Made by a program: the position numbers and the translations under genes. Shown piece after piece: positions 50,529 through 60,700 of a stretch of DNA of 64,000 bases. The notes beneath the pieces are model-generated. The model did not search any database and was not told the DNA's origin. It saw only the letters and a program-made list of their open reading frames with translations. Origin of the DNA: Prevotella communis (GTDB lineage Bacteria > Bacteroidota > Bacteroidia > Bacteroidales > Bacteroidaceae). The DNA lies in contig NZ_CP091794.1 in NCBI RefSeq assembly GCF_022024175.1, positions 1,240,001-1,304,000 on the forward strand. The letters are read 5' to 3'. Each line of letters starts with the position of its first letter. Position 1 is the first letter of the stretch.

Positions 50529-51998
50529 ATGCTTAGAAAACTAATTTCTGCTATGCTCGTTGCTGTGGCTGTGTGTGCCGCGGCCAAGAATCCTTACAAA
50601 CAGTACACAGCCAACCTGCCCTTTGCCCTGCCGGAATTCAAGGCTCCCAAGATACCCGGGCGACGGGTGGTGCTGACCGATTTCGGTGCCGACCCCACAG
50701 GCACCAAGCTCTGCACCGACGCCTTTGCAAAGGCCATCAAGACACTGAGCCTGCAGGGTGGCGGACACCTCATCGTGCCCCGCGGCGTGTGGCTCACCGG
50801 ACCTATCGTGCTCCGGTCAAACATTGATTTCCACCTGGAGAAAGGGGCCGTGGTGCTCTTCGCCCCCGACGAGTCGCTCTATCCCCTCGTCAGCACCTCG
50901 TTCGAGGGGCTCGACACCCGCCGCTGCCAGTCGCCCCTCAGTGCCAGCGGTGCCGAGAATATCAGCATCACGGGAGATGGCGTCATCGACGGCAACGGAC
51001 AGTACTGGCGCCCCGTGAAGCGGGCCAAGGTCACCGACAGCCACTGGAAGCGCCTGCTGGCCGTCCCCGGCAGCGTGGCCATAAGAAAAGACTACTGGGT
51101 GCCTTCAGAGGGCTATGCCAAGGGCGAAAAGGGCGCCAACATGAATGTGCCCGACGTTCAGACAGAGGCCGACTGGCAGGCCGTGAAGCGCTTTCTGCGC
51201 CCCGTGATGGTAAGTTTGGTGGATTGCAGAAACGTGCTGCTGCAGGGCGTCATCTTCCAAAACTCGCCCGCATGGAACATCCACCCCCTGATGTGCGAGA
51301 ATATCATCATCGACCGTATATTGGCTCGAAATCCTGCCTATGCGCAGAATGGCGACGCGCTCGACTTAGAGTCGTGCAAGAACGCCCTCATCGTCAACTC
51401 GCGCTTCGATGCCGGCGACGATGGTATCTGCATCAAGAGCGGCAAGGATGCCGACGGCCGCCGACGCGGTATGCCCTGCCAGAATGTGGTGGTCGACGGC
51501 TGCACCGTCTTTGCCGGTCACGGCGGCTTTGTGGTGGGCTCAGAGATGAGTGGTGGCGTCAGGAATATCTCCGTGCGCAACTGCCAGTTTGTGGGCACCG
51601 ATGTGGGCCTGCGCTTCAAGTCCACCCGCGGTCGCGGCGGCATCGTGGAGAATATCTTCATCGACGGCATCTCTATGACCAATATCGCCACCTATGCCGT
51701 GACATTTAATATGTATTATGGTGGAAAGTCGGTTGCCGAGGTGTTGGCTGAAGGCGGAACCAGTTCGGAGGTTACGACGATGCCTGTAACAGAGGAGACA
51801 CCCATTTTCCGTCACATCGATATCCGTAATGTGAATTGCTATCATGCAGGTTATGCCATGGAGTTCAACGGGTTGCCTGAGATGCCTATCGATGGTATCA
51901 ACCTCGAGAATATTTCTATCTCGGCCCGTCATGATGCAACTTTCCAGTACAGCAAGAATATCACGAAAAAGAATGTAAATATTAGTCTTTACAAATAA
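50529..51998 (+). CDS. Exported GH28 polygalacturonase-family protein
   Basis: Hydrolyses pectic backbones (polygalacturonan or rhamnogalacturonan). The 489-residue protein has a signal peptide (residues 1-18) and a parallel beta-helix. The GH28 active site is visible as NGDALDLESCKN, DAGDDGICIKSGKD (two Asp), GHGGFVVGSEMSGG (His) and RFKSTRGRGG. The large C-terminal part carries more helix turns. It is followed after 5 bases by a GH2 gene. No SusC/SusD pair is in the window, so the transport genes would be elsewhere. Confidence 0.92.
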   Translation: MLRKLISAMLVAVAVCAAAKNPYKQYTANLPFALPEFKAPKIPGRRVVLTDFGADPTGTKLCTDAFAKAIKTLSLQGGGHLIVPRGVWLTGPIVLRSNIDFHLEKGAVVLFAPDESLYPLVSTSFEGLDTRRCQSPLSASGAENISITGDGVIDGNGQYWRPVKRAKVTDSHWKRLLAVPGSVAIRKDYWVPSEGYAKGEKGANMNVPDVQTEADWQAVKRFLRPVMVSLVDCRNVLLQGVIFQNSPAWNIHPLMCENIIIDRILARNPAYAQNGDALDLESCKNALIVNSRFDAGDDGICIKSGKDADGRRRGMPCQNVVVDGCTVFAGHGGFVVGSEMSGGVRNISVRNCQFVGTDVGLRFKSTRGRGGIVENIFIDGISMTNIATYAVTFNMYYGGKSVAEVLAEGGTSSEVTTMPVTEETPIFRHIDIRNVNCYHAGYAMEFNGLPEMPIDGINLENISISARHDATFQYSKNITKKNVNISLYK

Positions 51999-52003
51999 TC
52001 ATA

Positions 52004-54409
52004 ATGACAAGAACTGGATTGGGGACTTTATTGGCAGTAGTTGCCTTCGGAATGACTACTGCTATGGCACAACGTCATGTGCAGACTCTGAATGATGGCT
52101 GGCGTTTTCTGGCTGGCGATGTAGATAATGGTGAAAAGACTGGACTGAATGATAGCGGTTGGCGTGAGGTTATCGTTCCTCATGATTTCCAGATAGAACA
52201 GCCGTGGGTGGCTCCTGCAGCTGGCGAGAAGGCTGATAATGACGACCCTGCGGCCAATATCAAGAGTCGACTGAGCAGTCGTGGCTTCAAGGAGATGGGG
52301 CAGGGATGGTACAGGTTGCACCTGGTGCCGGCCGACTCGCTCAGGGGGCGCCGACTGCTGCTGGATTTCGGTGGCATCATGTATGTGGGCGATGTCTATG
52401 TGAACGGCAAAAAGGTGGGAGGTACGGACTATGGCTACGTGGGGTTCCAGATAGATGTGACTCAGGAACTGAAGGTGGGACAGGACAACGTGGTGGCTGT
52501 GTGTGCCGACACGCGCGAGCCTGGCAACTCTCGCTGGTACACGGGTGGCGGACTGTTTCGCGACGTGAAACTGGTGAGCACCAACCGCGACTTGTATTTT
52601 GAGCGTCACCCGCTGCGCATCACCACGCGCGACAACCGCTTTGTGACCATCGCTGCCGAGGTGGCTTCGCGCGGGCGCGACAAGAAAATGCCGGTAGCGC
52701 TGCGCATCCTCGACCCGCAGGGACAGACGGTCTATGAGGGGAGGACAGAGATGCGTCGCTCTACGCCTACACGCATCGTGGAACAGCAGTTGGCCGAGGT
52801 GGAGATACCCAATGCGCAACTGTGGGACACGGACCATCCTAACCTCTACACCGTCGTGGCTACGCTCTACAACGAGAAGGGGGTGGCGGTGGATTGTGTG
52901 AAGGAGCGCTTCGGCATTCGCACCGTCGAGGTAACGCCCAACGAGGGCTTGCTGCTCAACGGCAAAAAGGTGCTGCTGAAGGGGTATGCCAACCACCACT
53001 CGCTGGGCGCACTGGGCGCGGCTGCCTATCCCAGGGCCATCGAGAAACGCATACAACTGATGAAGCAGTTTGGCATCAATCATATCCGCACGAGTCATAA
53101 TCCCTACAGCAGGGAGTTCATCGAACTGTGCGACGAGAATGGTATCCTGGTGGTCGACGAGCTCTACGACAAGTGGACGCGTCAGCATACGGGCGGACGG
53201 GTGCCGTTTGAGGCGCTGTGGCAAACGGATGTGCCGGAGTGGATCAAACGCGACAGAAACTCGCCCAGCGTGGTGATGTGGAGCCTGGGCAACGAACTGC
53301 AACAGGATGCTAACCAGCCGTTTAACGATTTTGGCGTGACGATGTTTAAACTGATGCGCACACTGATTCAGCGCTACGACTCCACACGACTGGTCACGGT
53401 GGCCATGCATCCGCGCTACCGCAACTGGCAGACGGACTCGCTGCCGTGCGACCTGGCTATGGTGACGGATGTGCAGGCTTACAACTACAGATATATGTAC
53501 TTCCCGGGCGACGGGCGTCGATTCCCCTGGATGAGGTTCTACCAGAGTGAGGCGTCGGTGGCTGCTATGGGACAGAACTTTTTCGAGATGGACTTGCAGC
53601 GGGTCATGGGATTGGCTTACTGGGGGGCTATAGACTACCTGGGCGAGAGTCAGGGATGGCCTGCAAAGGGCTGGAGTCAGGGAGTGTTCGACCTGGAACT
53701 GAACGCGAAGCCGAAGGCGTACTACATGAAGAGTTTCTTCAAGGCTGATGAGCCGGTGGTGCACATTGGGGTGATCGAGAAGAAGGGCGACATGATGTGG
53801 AATGGTGTGCAGACGGGCAACGACGGCATGACTGACCACTGGAACCGCAGGCAGGGACAGGTGCTGTCGCTGGTCACGTATACGAATGCTGAGGAGGTGG
53901 AACTGGTGCTCAACGGCCGGTCGCTGGGCAAGAAACTGAACGACGTGAAGGATGCGAAGATGCGCAACCAGATTCGCTGGAACAACGTGAAATACGAGCA
54001 GGGCAAACTGGTGGCTATCGCGCGCAACAACGGGCGCGAGGTGGCGCGTCATCAGATAGAGACAACGTCGGAGGCGGTGCGTCTGAAAGCAGAGACTGAC
54101 AACGCTGCGTGGAGGGCCGACGGCACGGACTTGCAGCATGTGCAGGTGGTGGCTGTGGACAGGAAAGGCAGAAGGGTGCAGACGGCTGCTGGCGAGGTGA
54201 CTTTCGCTGTTGAGGGACCTGCTGATATCGTGGGTGTGGTGAATGGCGACATCAACTCTAACGAGATGCTCGTGGGCTGCAGGCGCAGTCTTTATAACGG
54301 CACGTGCACGGTGATTCTGCGCTCAAAGGCTGGCGCAAAGGGGCAGGTGGTACTCACCGCTAGTGCCCCTGGAATGAAACCTGTAAAGACAAAACTGCAC
54401 ACGCTATAA
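52004..54409 (+). CDS. Exported GH2-family beta-galactosidase-type enzyme
   Basis: An 801-residue GH2 enzyme with a signal peptide (residues 1-22). The sugar-binding domain (from residue 30, LNDGWRFLAGDVDNGEK), the Ig-like domain and the TIM barrel follow. The barrel holds GINHIRTSHNPYS, the acid/base Glu in WSLGNELQ and the nucleophile in FYQSEASVAA. The C-terminal DUF4982-type and Ig-like parts end KPVKTKLHTL. It probably removes galactose or related residues from side chains of the pectin that GH28 cleaves. The stop runs directly into a terminator. Confidence 0.92.
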   Translation: MTRTGLGTLLAVVAFGMTTAMAQRHVQTLNDGWRFLAGDVDNGEKTGLNDSGWREVIVPHDFQIEQPWVAPAAGEKADNDDPAANIKSRLSSRGFKEMGQGWYRLHLVPADSLRGRRLLLDFGGIMYVGDVYVNGKKVGGTDYGYVGFQIDVTQELKVGQDNVVAVCADTREPGNSRWYTGGGLFRDVKLVSTNRDLYFERHPLRITTRDNRFVTIAAEVASRGRDKKMPVALRILDPQGQTVYEGRTEMRRSTPTRIVEQQLAEVEIPNAQLWDTDHPNLYTVVATLYNEKGVAVDCVKERFGIRTVEVTPNEGLLLNGKKVLLKGYANHHSLGALGAAAYPRAIEKRIQLMKQFGINHIRTSHNPYSREFIELCDENGILVVDELYDKWTRQHTGGRVPFEALWQTDVPEWIKRDRNSPSVVMWSLGNELQQDANQPFNDFGVTMFKLMRTLIQRYDSTRLVTVAMHPRYRNWQTDSLPCDLAMVTDVQAYNYRYMYFPGDGRRFPWMRFYQSEASVAAMGQNFFEMDLQRVMGLAYWGAIDYLGESQGWPAKGWSQGVFDLELNAKPKAYYMKSFFKADEPVVHIGVIEKKGDMMWNGVQTGNDGMTDHWNRRQGQVLSLVTYTNAEEVELVLNGRSLGKKLNDVKDAKMRNQIRWNNVKYEQGKLVAIARNNGREVARHQIETTSEAVRLKAETDNAAWRADGTDLQHVQVVAVDRKGRRVQTAAGEVTFAVEGPADIVGVVNGDINSNEMLVGCRRSLYNGTCTVILRSKAGAKGQVVLTASAPGMKPVKTKLHTL

Positions 54410-54415
54410 CGTCCG

Positions 54416-54463
54416 CGCCCCTTTCCTGAACGACGAGGAGAGGGGGCGTGGCGTGTTTTTTTT
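54416..54463. terminator. Terminator between convergent GH2 and rlmH
   Basis: CGCCCCTTTCCT (54416-54427) pairs with AGGAGAGGGGGCG (54436-54448) with a small bulge. Eight T follow at 54456-54463, overlapping the rlmH stop codon. Confidence 0.8.
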
Positions 54464-54932
54464 ATTCGTGATGATAAGGCTCACCCTTGATGATGGTGCA
54501 AGCGCGATAGAGCTGCTCTGTAAACACCAGGCGCACCATCTGATGTGAGAACGTGAGGCGTGAGAGTGATAACTGCTCATTAGCACGCTGATAGACAGCA
54601 GGAGAGAATCCATACGGTCCGCCAATGACGAATACGAGTCGGCGGGCCGTATTGCGTTTCTGCTCAAGCCATGAAGCCAGTTCAACGCTGCGTGGTTCGC
54701 GTCCGCGTTCATCCAGAAGCACCACAGTGTCTTGTGGCTGGATCTGTTTAAGGATAAGCTCACCTTCGGCCGTCTTTTGTTGCTCTTCCGTGAGATTCTT
54801 GGTGTTTTTCAGTTCAGGAATCGTTATGATGTTGAAGGGCATATAATGGCTGATACGTTCGGCATAGTCGTTGATGCCTGCAATGAAATGTTTGTTGACG
54901 GTTTTGCCAACTAAGATTAGTTCTGTTTTCAT
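54462..54932 (-). CDS. rlmH: 23S rRNA pseudouridine(1915) N3-methyltransferase
   Basis: Methylates pseudouridine in helix 69 of 23S rRNA. The 156-residue protein matches the SPOUT family length. It opens MKTELILVGKTVNKHFIAG and has LDERGREPRSVELASWL, the SAM-knot loop VIGGPYGFSPAVYQ and LTFSHQMVRLVFTEQLYRA near the C-terminus. It has its own -7 box at 54952. Confidence 0.95.
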   Translation of the reverse strand: MKTELILVGKTVNKHFIAGINDYAERISHYMPFNIITIPELKNTKNLTEEQQKTAEGELILKQIQPQDTVVLLDERGREPRSVELASWLEQKRNTARRLVFVIGGPYGFSPAVYQRANEQLSLSRLTFSHQMVRLVFTEQLYRACTIIKGEPYHHE

Positions 54933-54951
54933 ATCTGCTTGTATTCAGCTG

Positions 54952-54959
54952 CAAAGATA
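54952..54959 (-). promoter_or_regulatory. Promoter -7 box for rlmH
   Basis: TATCTTTG on the minus strand, 20 bases before the start codon. Confidence 0.65.
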
Positions 54960-54995
54960 GTGATTTTTCTGTAAATATCAGATACGGACGTATAT

Positions 54996-55086
54996 AAAAA
55001 AACAAAAGCGACGGGCTTCACAGCCAATCGCCTTATCTTCAATAGGTATTAGTTCTTTTAAGGTAAAAAGATTGTTTTCAGGATAA
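54996..55086 (-). ncRNA. Candidate small RNA, about 90 nt
   Basis: On the minus strand a -7 box TACCTTTG (55093-55100) with CTTG at 55121-55124 gives a start near 55086. The transcript would end at a hairpin (GCGATTGGCT at 55022-55031 with AGCCCGTCGC at 55008-55017) followed by TTTTG and a T-run (54996-55007). It contains no plausible ORF. It occupies the otherwise gene-free stretch 54933-55262; the rest of that stretch shows only AT-rich sequence. Confidence 0.5.
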
Positions 55087-55092
55087 CGTTGG

Positions 55093-55124
55093 CAAAGGTA
55101 TGGAAAATTATTGAACTGCGCAAG
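55093..55124 (-). promoter_or_regulatory. Promoter of the candidate small RNA
   Basis: TACCTTTG (55093-55100) with CTTG (55121-55124) as a one-mismatch -33 element and a 20-bp spacer. Confidence 0.5.
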
Positions 55125-55262
55125 TTTTTCTTAAACTTTTTTTATGAAAAAATGTTGTGTGGGTGCACAATTCGCTTATTTAACATTTGTTAGTCCTTAA
55201 AATGCCTATATTCGTCTATTTTATCCGAATTTTTATCGACAACTTGTTTTTGGCTTTTTATA

Positions 55263-57644
55263 CTAAGCGCCAATACTATCCTGTATTTCTTCGATATTTT
55301 GCTCCTGCTCGGCGTCAAGACTGTCTTCTTCAAGACTGTCGAGTGGTTCGTAGGTGCTGATACCCTGATACATGCTGTCCAAGATGCTGGCATCTCGAGG
55401 GGCACCAAATTTTCCATGATAGTGCTTAAATCGCTTGTCGCTAAGAACCGACTCGAAGAATTGCCCACAGATGGGGAGTGCTGTGCGGCTGCCTTGTCCC
55501 AGTTCACCAGTACGGAAGTGGATGGCGCGATATTCGCCGCCTACCCATGCGCCACACACCAGATTGGGACTGATGCCTACGAACCAGGCATCAGAGTGGT
55601 TGTTGGATGTTCCTGTCTTACCACCAAAGTCGGTATCACTGAAATTCCTGACATATCGCCACATGTTCATGCTGGTGCCGCCTGGTTCACGCATGCCAGC
55701 CATCAGCATCTGTTGCATAAAGAATGCAGACCTATAGCTTACAGCCTCGGTTTGCTCGGTGGATGCCTCGTATACGACATTGCCGTCGCGGTCGAGGATA
55801 CGTGTCACGAGTACAGGCTCGTGTGCCATTCCGTCATTGACGATTGTAGAGTAGGCGTTGACCAGTTCCAAGAGGTTCACATCGCTGGCACCCAAGGCGA
55901 GTGAGGGCGTCTCGTGAAGCGGACTCTTGATACCCATCTTGTGTGCCGTCTTTGCAATGCGGTCTATACCCATCTCTTGTCCTATCTTAACAGCGATTGA
56001 GTTGACGCTTTGGGCAAAGGCTGACTTCAAGGTCATGTTATAGCCTGTGAAGAATCCGTTTGCATTGGTAGGTGCCCATAGCACTTCCTTCTTCTGTTCG
56101 TTGTCCCATACGTTCATACTGAAATATGAGTCCTCACGGCGGTCGTTGGGTGTCAGTCCCTGATTCATGGCTTCTGTATAGACAAAGAGCTTGAAAGTAG
56201 AACCGGGCTGGCGCATCGCTGTCACCTTGTCGTATTTCCATGTACCAAAGTCAAGGTCGCCTACCCAGGCTTTCACATATCCTGTCTTTGGTTCGATGGC
56301 CGTAAAGCCACAGTGCATGAAATGCTCCATATAGCGGATGGAATCGAGCGTGCTCATCTCTGTTTCGTAGGGACCGTCATAGCTGAACAGTTTCACGGGG
56401 TGTGGCTGGTTCAGATAGAAGTCGATAGAATCCTGATTATGGTCGAAACGCTTGTCGAGATATTTATAGCAGGGCAGACGCTTGGCGATGTTCTCAATGA
56501 AATTAGGTATCTCGCGATGATACTCGTCTTGCCAGGGATTGACTCTGCCCCAGTGGTTGTTAAAGCGCTGTTGCAACTGTTTCATGTTTTCCCATGCTGC
56601 CTGTTCGGCATAGCGCTGCATGGCGGTATCGATGGTGGTGTAGATCTTCAGTCCATCTGTGTAGAGGTCGTAGCCATTCTCTCTGCACCAGTCGTTCAGG
56701 TATTCCTTCACGGCTTCGCGGAAGTAGAGTGCTTTTCCATCATAGGCATTCTCAACGCTGTAGTCCAGTTCAATGGGTTTTATGGTCAGTGAGTCATATT
56801 GCGCTTGTGTAAGATGGTCTCTCTGCAGCATATTTCCCAGCACCACATTACGTCGGTTCATACTGTTCTCTGGATGCAGACGGGGGTTATAGTAGGTGGT
56901 AGCCTTGAGCATCCCCACCAGCACTGCAGCCTGCTCGGGAGTGAGCTTCTGGGGGGTTGTGTTGAAATAAGTCTTGCAGGCCGTCTTGATGCCGAAGGCA
57001 TTAGAGCCGAAGTCAACGGTGTTGGCATACATTGTCAGAATCTCCTCCTTACTGAAGTTGGCTTCCAGCTTTACGGCAGTGATCCACTCTTTGGTCTTCA
57101 TGATGAGCATTTTGACACCAGGGATGCTGCCCAGGAGACCGGTAGAATATTCTGTACGCACGCGGAAAAGGTTCTTTGCCAACTGTTGGGTAATGGTTGA
57201 TGCACCACGTGCATCATGATGGATGACGTAGTCCTTTAGTGCGGCACCAAAAGCTTGGAAATCGATGCCGAAATGGTGATAGAAACGCTCGTCTTCGGTG
57301 TCAATCAGGGCGGTCCAGAAAATGGGGTTCACATCGTCATACGTCACAGGTGTGCGGTTTTCACTGAAGTATTTGCCAATCATCACACTGTCGGCACTAT
57401 AGATCTCTGAAGCCTGAGCCGGACGTGTGTTGATAATGGTGCCCATGCTGGGCGATTTACCAAACAATCCCAAGAAGTTGATGTCAACAGCTCCCAGATA
57501 TAGTATGAAGGCGACAATGACAGAGGCCGTTGCCGATAAGAGTTTGATATACCAAGGACGTCCCTTGAATATACCCATATACCATTTGAATGCTTTCTTA
57601 CAGTAGAGCCATGTGGCTGCAGTGATTTTCCTGATATAATTCAT
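55263..57644 (-). CDS. Class A penicillin-binding protein (PBP1A type)
   Basis: A bifunctional peptidoglycan glycosyltransferase/transpeptidase in the inner membrane. The 793-residue protein has one N-terminal helix (about 33-55). The GT51 domain shows [14 protein letters not shown] and [14 protein letters not shown]. The transpeptidase has the SxxK motif in [10 protein letters not shown], the SxN motif SVNS and [11 protein letters not shown]. An acidic tail ends the protein. It starts with an ATGA overlap of four bases with miaA, at the end of the lpx-miaA run. Confidence 0.94.
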   Translation of the reverse strand: MNYIRKITAATWLYCKKAFKWYMGIFKGRPWYIKLLSATASVIVAFILYLGAVDINFLGLFGKSPSMGTIINTRPAQASEIYSADSVMIGKYFSENRTPVTYDDVNPIFWTALIDTEDERFYHHFGIDFQAFGAALKDYVIHHDARGASTITQQLAKNLFRVRTEYSTGLLGSIPGVKMLIMKTKEWITAVKLEANFSKEEILTMYANTVDFGSNAFGIKTACKTYFNTTPQKLTPEQAAVLVGMLKATTYYNPRLHPENSMNRRNVVLGNMLQRDHLTQAQYDSLTIKPIELDYSVENAYDGKALYFREAVKEYLNDWCRENGYDLYTDGLKIYTTIDTAMQRYAEQAAWENMKQLQQRFNNHWGRVNPWQDEYHREIPNFIENIAKRLPCYKYLDKRFDHNQDSIDFYLNQPHPVKLFSYDGPYETEMSTLDSIRYMEHFMHCGFTAIEPKTGYVKAWVGDLDFGTWKYDKVTAMRQPGSTFKLFVYTEAMNQGLTPNDRREDSYFSMNVWDNEQKKEVLWAPTNANGFFTGYNMTLKSAFAQSVNSIAVKIGQEMGIDRIAKTAHKMGIKSPLHETPSLALGASDVNLLELVNAYSTIVNDGMAHEPVLVTRILDRDGNVVYEASTEQTEAVSYRSAFFMQQMLMAGMREPGGTSMNMWRYVRNFSDTDFGGKTGTSNNHSDAWFVGISPNLVCGAWVGGEYRAIHFRTGELGQGSRTALPICGQFFESVLSDKRFKHYHGKFGAPRDASILDSMYQGISTYEPLDSLEEDSLDAEQEQNIEEIQDSIGA

Positions 57645-58537
57645 TGTTTAATGATATGATTGAGAATCAGTTGTTTATCATCGGGTGAAAACCAGGTGAC
57701 AAGAGGGTCTTTCTTGTACCAAGTCAATTGTTTGCGGGCATAGCGGCGGGTGTTGCCCTTGATGCGTTCTATGGCTTCGTCGAGTGACCATGTGCCATCC
57801 AGATAGGTGAACAGTTCTTTGTAGCCAACCGTATTCAGTGCATTGAGATGGCGCAGGGCATAGACACTTCGTGCCTCGTCAAGAAATCCCTGTTCCATCA
57901 TGATGTCCACGCGTCTGTTGATACGTTCGTAGATTATCTCGCGCTTGCGTGTGAGACCAATCTTGATAATGTTGAAGGGACGCTCCTTGTGCGCGTTGGT
58001 GCGGAAGGAGGTATAGGTGCGCCCGGTCATCAGACATATCTCCAGGGCATGAACCACGCGGCGGGGGTTCTTCTTGTCCACTATCTCATAGTGCTCTGGA
58101 TCCAGGATGCGGAGTTGCTCGCACAGACTATCAAGTCCCTCCTCAGCCAAGCGCCTCTTCAGCGTGTTACGCGTCTCGTCATCTACCGTCGGGATATCAT
58201 CGATGCCGTTGCACACAGCGTCGATATACATCATGCTGCCACCAGAGAGTAGGGCGTAGTCGGAGGTCTGGAACAATGTGTCGAGCAGATGCATCACCTC
58301 TTGCTCGTAGATAGAGGCGCTGTAATAGTCTGTGAGCGCCTGTGTTCCCACAAAATAATGCCGCACCTGCCGAAGTTGTTCTTCAGTAGGTGCGGCTGTA
58401 CCGATTTTTATTTCACGATAAATCTGCCTAGAGTCGGCATTGATGATAGGAATGCCAAAATATTTGGCAATGTCCAGACATAAATCCGTTTTTCCAACGG
58501 CAGTAGGTCCGGTAATGACTATCAGCGTCTTTTTCAA
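57641..58537 (-). CDS. miaA: tRNA dimethylallyltransferase
   Basis: Adds a dimethylallyl group to A37 of tRNAs that read codons starting with U. The 298-residue protein has the P-loop [16 protein letters not shown] and the segments [33 protein letters not shown] and [14 protein letters not shown]. It overlaps lpxA upstream and the PBP gene downstream by four bases each, so all are coupled. Confidence 0.95.
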   Translation of the reverse strand: MKKTLIVITGPTAVGKTDLCLDIAKYFGIPIINADSRQIYREIKIGTAAPTEEQLRQVRHYFVGTQALTDYYSASIYEQEVMHLLDTLFQTSDYALLSGGSMMYIDAVCNGIDDIPTVDDETRNTLKRRLAEEGLDSLCEQLRILDPEHYEIVDKKNPRRVVHALEICLMTGRTYTSFRTNAHKERPFNIIKIGLTRKREIIYERINRRVDIMMEQGFLDEARSVYALRHLNALNTVGYKELFTYLDGTWSLDEAIERIKGNTRRYARKQLTWYKKDPLVTWFSPDDKQLILNHIIKQ

Positions 58538-59304
58538 CGAATGACTCCGCGCTTTGAGTTCTCAAAGAACGAGCAGATATATTCAACCTCTTTACTATCG
58601 GGATATTTTAAACGTGCCTCTGCAACACCATCCTTGATAATGCCCTTGGCATAGATGGTGCGATAGGTATCGTGAATCATCTCGATGGTCTCATTAGAGA
58701 AACCGCGACGACGCAAGCCAATCAGATTGACGCCAGCGAAACGGATGGGTTCCTTTCCAGCGATGATATAGGGAGGAATATCCTGACTGGTGCGACTGCC
58801 ACCCTGAATCATCACATAGCTGCCTACGCGGATAAACTGGTGGAATAGCACCTCGGCAGAGATGATGGCGAAGTCGTCAACTTCCACTTCTCCGGCAAAC
58901 TTGGTTGAGTTGCCGATGATACAACCATTGCCGATGATACAGTCGTGGGCAATATGCATATTCTCCATCAGCAGGTTTCCTGAGCCGACAACGGTCTTGC
59001 CACGACTGGCAGTACCACGGCTGATGGTAACGTTCTCACGAATAGAGTTGTTGTCGCCAAGCTCACAGGTTGTCTCCTCACCTTTGAACTTCAGGTCCTG
59101 AGGCTTTGTTGAGATAGAGGCACCAGGGAAAAACTCGTTGCCGCTACCTATACGGGCACCTGTATGGATGGTCACATTATTTAGCAGGTGGTTGTTATCA
59201 CCCATCACCACATTCTTGTCGATAACGCAGAATGGACCGATGATATTATTGTCACCCAGTTTAGCTTCAGGGTCAACTACTGCTAGGGGATGTATTTGAT
59301 TCAT
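58534..59304 (-). CDS. lpxA: UDP-N-acetylglucosamine acyltransferase
   Basis: First step of lipid A synthesis. The 256-residue protein is a left-handed beta-helix of hexapeptide repeats ([40 protein letters not shown]) with the catalytic His in IAHDCIIG. The C-terminal helical domain includes [12 protein letters not shown], the typical LpxA signature. It starts 9 bases after lpxC/fabZ and overlaps miaA by 4. Confidence 0.96.
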   Translation of the reverse strand: MNQIHPLAVVDPEAKLGDNNIIGPFCVIDKNVVMGDNNHLLNNVTIHTGARIGSGNEFFPGASISTKPQDLKFKGEETTCELGDNNSIRENVTISRGTASRGKTVVGSGNLLMENMHIAHDCIIGNGCIIGNSTKFAGEVEVDDFAIISAEVLFHQFIRVGSYVMIQGGSRTSQDIPPYIIAGKEPIRFAGVNLIGLRRRGFSNETIEMIHDTYRTIYAKGIIKDGVAEARLKYPDSKEVEYICSFFENSKRGVIR

Positions 59305-59313
59305 ATTGTCTTT

Positions 59314-60696
59314 TTACTTGTTCTTTACAATTTGGGCGGTGAAGGTGGCCTCAGAAACAACGTGGTCGCCTACGAAAGCATAGCCGTGCATAGTGGAGAT
59401 TCCGTGACGGAGTGGTGCCAACAGCTCTACCTTGAATAACAGTGTGTCGCCAGGAACTACCTTCTGACGGAATTTGACACCGTCAATCTTCATGAAATAG
59501 GTTGACCAGCGCTCAGGTTCTTCAACGGCGTTGAGTACCAACAGACCGCCACATTGTGCCATAGCCTCAATCTGAAGTACGCCAGGCATGACGGGCTCTT
59601 GAGGGAAGTGACCGGTGAAGAATGGCTCGTTGCTGGTGATATTCTTCACACCAACGATGCTTGTAGGACCAATCTCGATGACCTTATCTACCAACTGCAT
59701 AGGATAGCGGTGGGGGAGCAACTCGCGAATGCGGTTCACGTCCATCACAGGCTCATCGTTTGGATCGTAGGCAGGGGCCTGAATCTCGTGCTTACGGATC
59801 TCCTTGCGTATCTCGCGCGCGAACTTATTATTAATAGTATGGCCGGGACGTGTTGCAATGATACGTCCCTTGATGGGCTTACCAATCAGTGCCATATCGC
59901 CAATCACGTCGAGCAACTTGTGGCGGGTGCACTCGTTCTCCCACTGCAGGGGCTTGTGCTGGATATAGCCCAGCTCGGTAGCATCACGATGTTCTACATG
60001 CAGCAGGTCAGCCAGCATGTCGAGACGCTCCTGAGTGGTCTGACGCTCGTAGATGACGATAGCGTTGTCCATGTCACCACCCTTGATCAGGTTAGCCTGA
60101 ACCAGTGGCTCGATATCGCGTACGAATACGAATGTACGTGCAGCTGCAATCTCAGAGGTATACTTGGTGATATCGTCGAGCGTTGCAAACTGGCTGTTGA
60201 TGAATTTTGACTCGAATGAGCACATGGTGGTGAGTGAGAACTGCTCATCAGGCAGGATGGTGATGCAAGAGCCGGTCTCATCGTCTCTTACCTCAATCTT
60301 CTTGCGGATGACATACCAGTCTTTTGGCGCATTCTGTTCCTCAGTACCAATCTCCTCAATCTTGTTGACATACTGGATGGCAGAGCCGTCAAGGATAGGG
60401 AACTCAGGACCGTTTACCTGAATCAGACAATTGTCAATACCAAGTGCATAGAGTGCTGACAGACCGTGTTCTACTGTTGAAACGCGGATGTCGCCCTTAC
60501 CAAGCACTGTGCCGCGTTGTGTGTCTACTACGTTTTCGGCTATAGCGTCGATGACAGGCATGCCGTCAAGATCGATGCGCTGAATCTTATAACCGTGGTT
60601 CTCTGGAGCGGGATTGAACGTCACCGTGAGGCTCAGTCCAGTGTGCAGGCCTTTTCCGCAGAGCGAGAAACTGCCTTTCAGAGTCTTCTGTTTCAT
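59314..60696 (-). CDS. Bifunctional LpxC deacetylase/FabZ dehydratase
   Basis: A 460-residue fusion. Residues 1-300 are the UDP-acyl-GlcNAc deacetylase LpxC (LKGSFSLCGKGLHTGLSLTV, VSTVEHGLSALYALGIDNC, with HKLLDVIGDMALIG as the zinc region). Residues 315-460 are the hydroxyacyl-ACP dehydratase FabZ (LLPHRYPMQLVDKVIEIG, with NEPFFTGHFPQEPVMPGVLQ). The fusion is characteristic of Bacteroidetes and joins lipid A synthesis to fatty acid elongation. It starts 4 bases after lpxD. Confidence 0.96.
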   Translation of the reverse strand: MKQKTLKGSFSLCGKGLHTGLSLTVTFNPAPENHGYKIQRIDLDGMPVIDAIAENVVDTQRGTVLGKGDIRVSTVEHGLSALYALGIDNCLIQVNGPEFPILDGSAIQYVNKIEEIGTEEQNAPKDWYVIRKKIEVRDDETGSCITILPDEQFSLTTMCSFESKFINSQFATLDDITKYTSEIAAARTFVFVRDIEPLVQANLIKGGDMDNAIVIYERQTTQERLDMLADLLHVEHRDATELGYIQHKPLQWENECTRHKLLDVIGDMALIGKPIKGRIIATRPGHTINNKFAREIRKEIRKHEIQAPAYDPNDEPVMDVNRIRELLPHRYPMQLVDKVIEIGPTSIVGVKNITSNEPFFTGHFPQEPVMPGVLQIEAMAQCGGLLVLNAVEEPERWSTYFMKIDGVKFRQKVVPGDTLLFKVELLAPLRHGISTMHGYAFVGDHVVSEATFTAQIVKNK

Positions 60697-60700
60697 ATGC

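Noticed and set aside
52028..54139. A 703-codon open frame on the minus strand opposite the GH2 gene
   Set aside because: Same cause: GC-rich third positions leave the reverse strand open. The His/Arg/Leu-rich product has no domain or signal.
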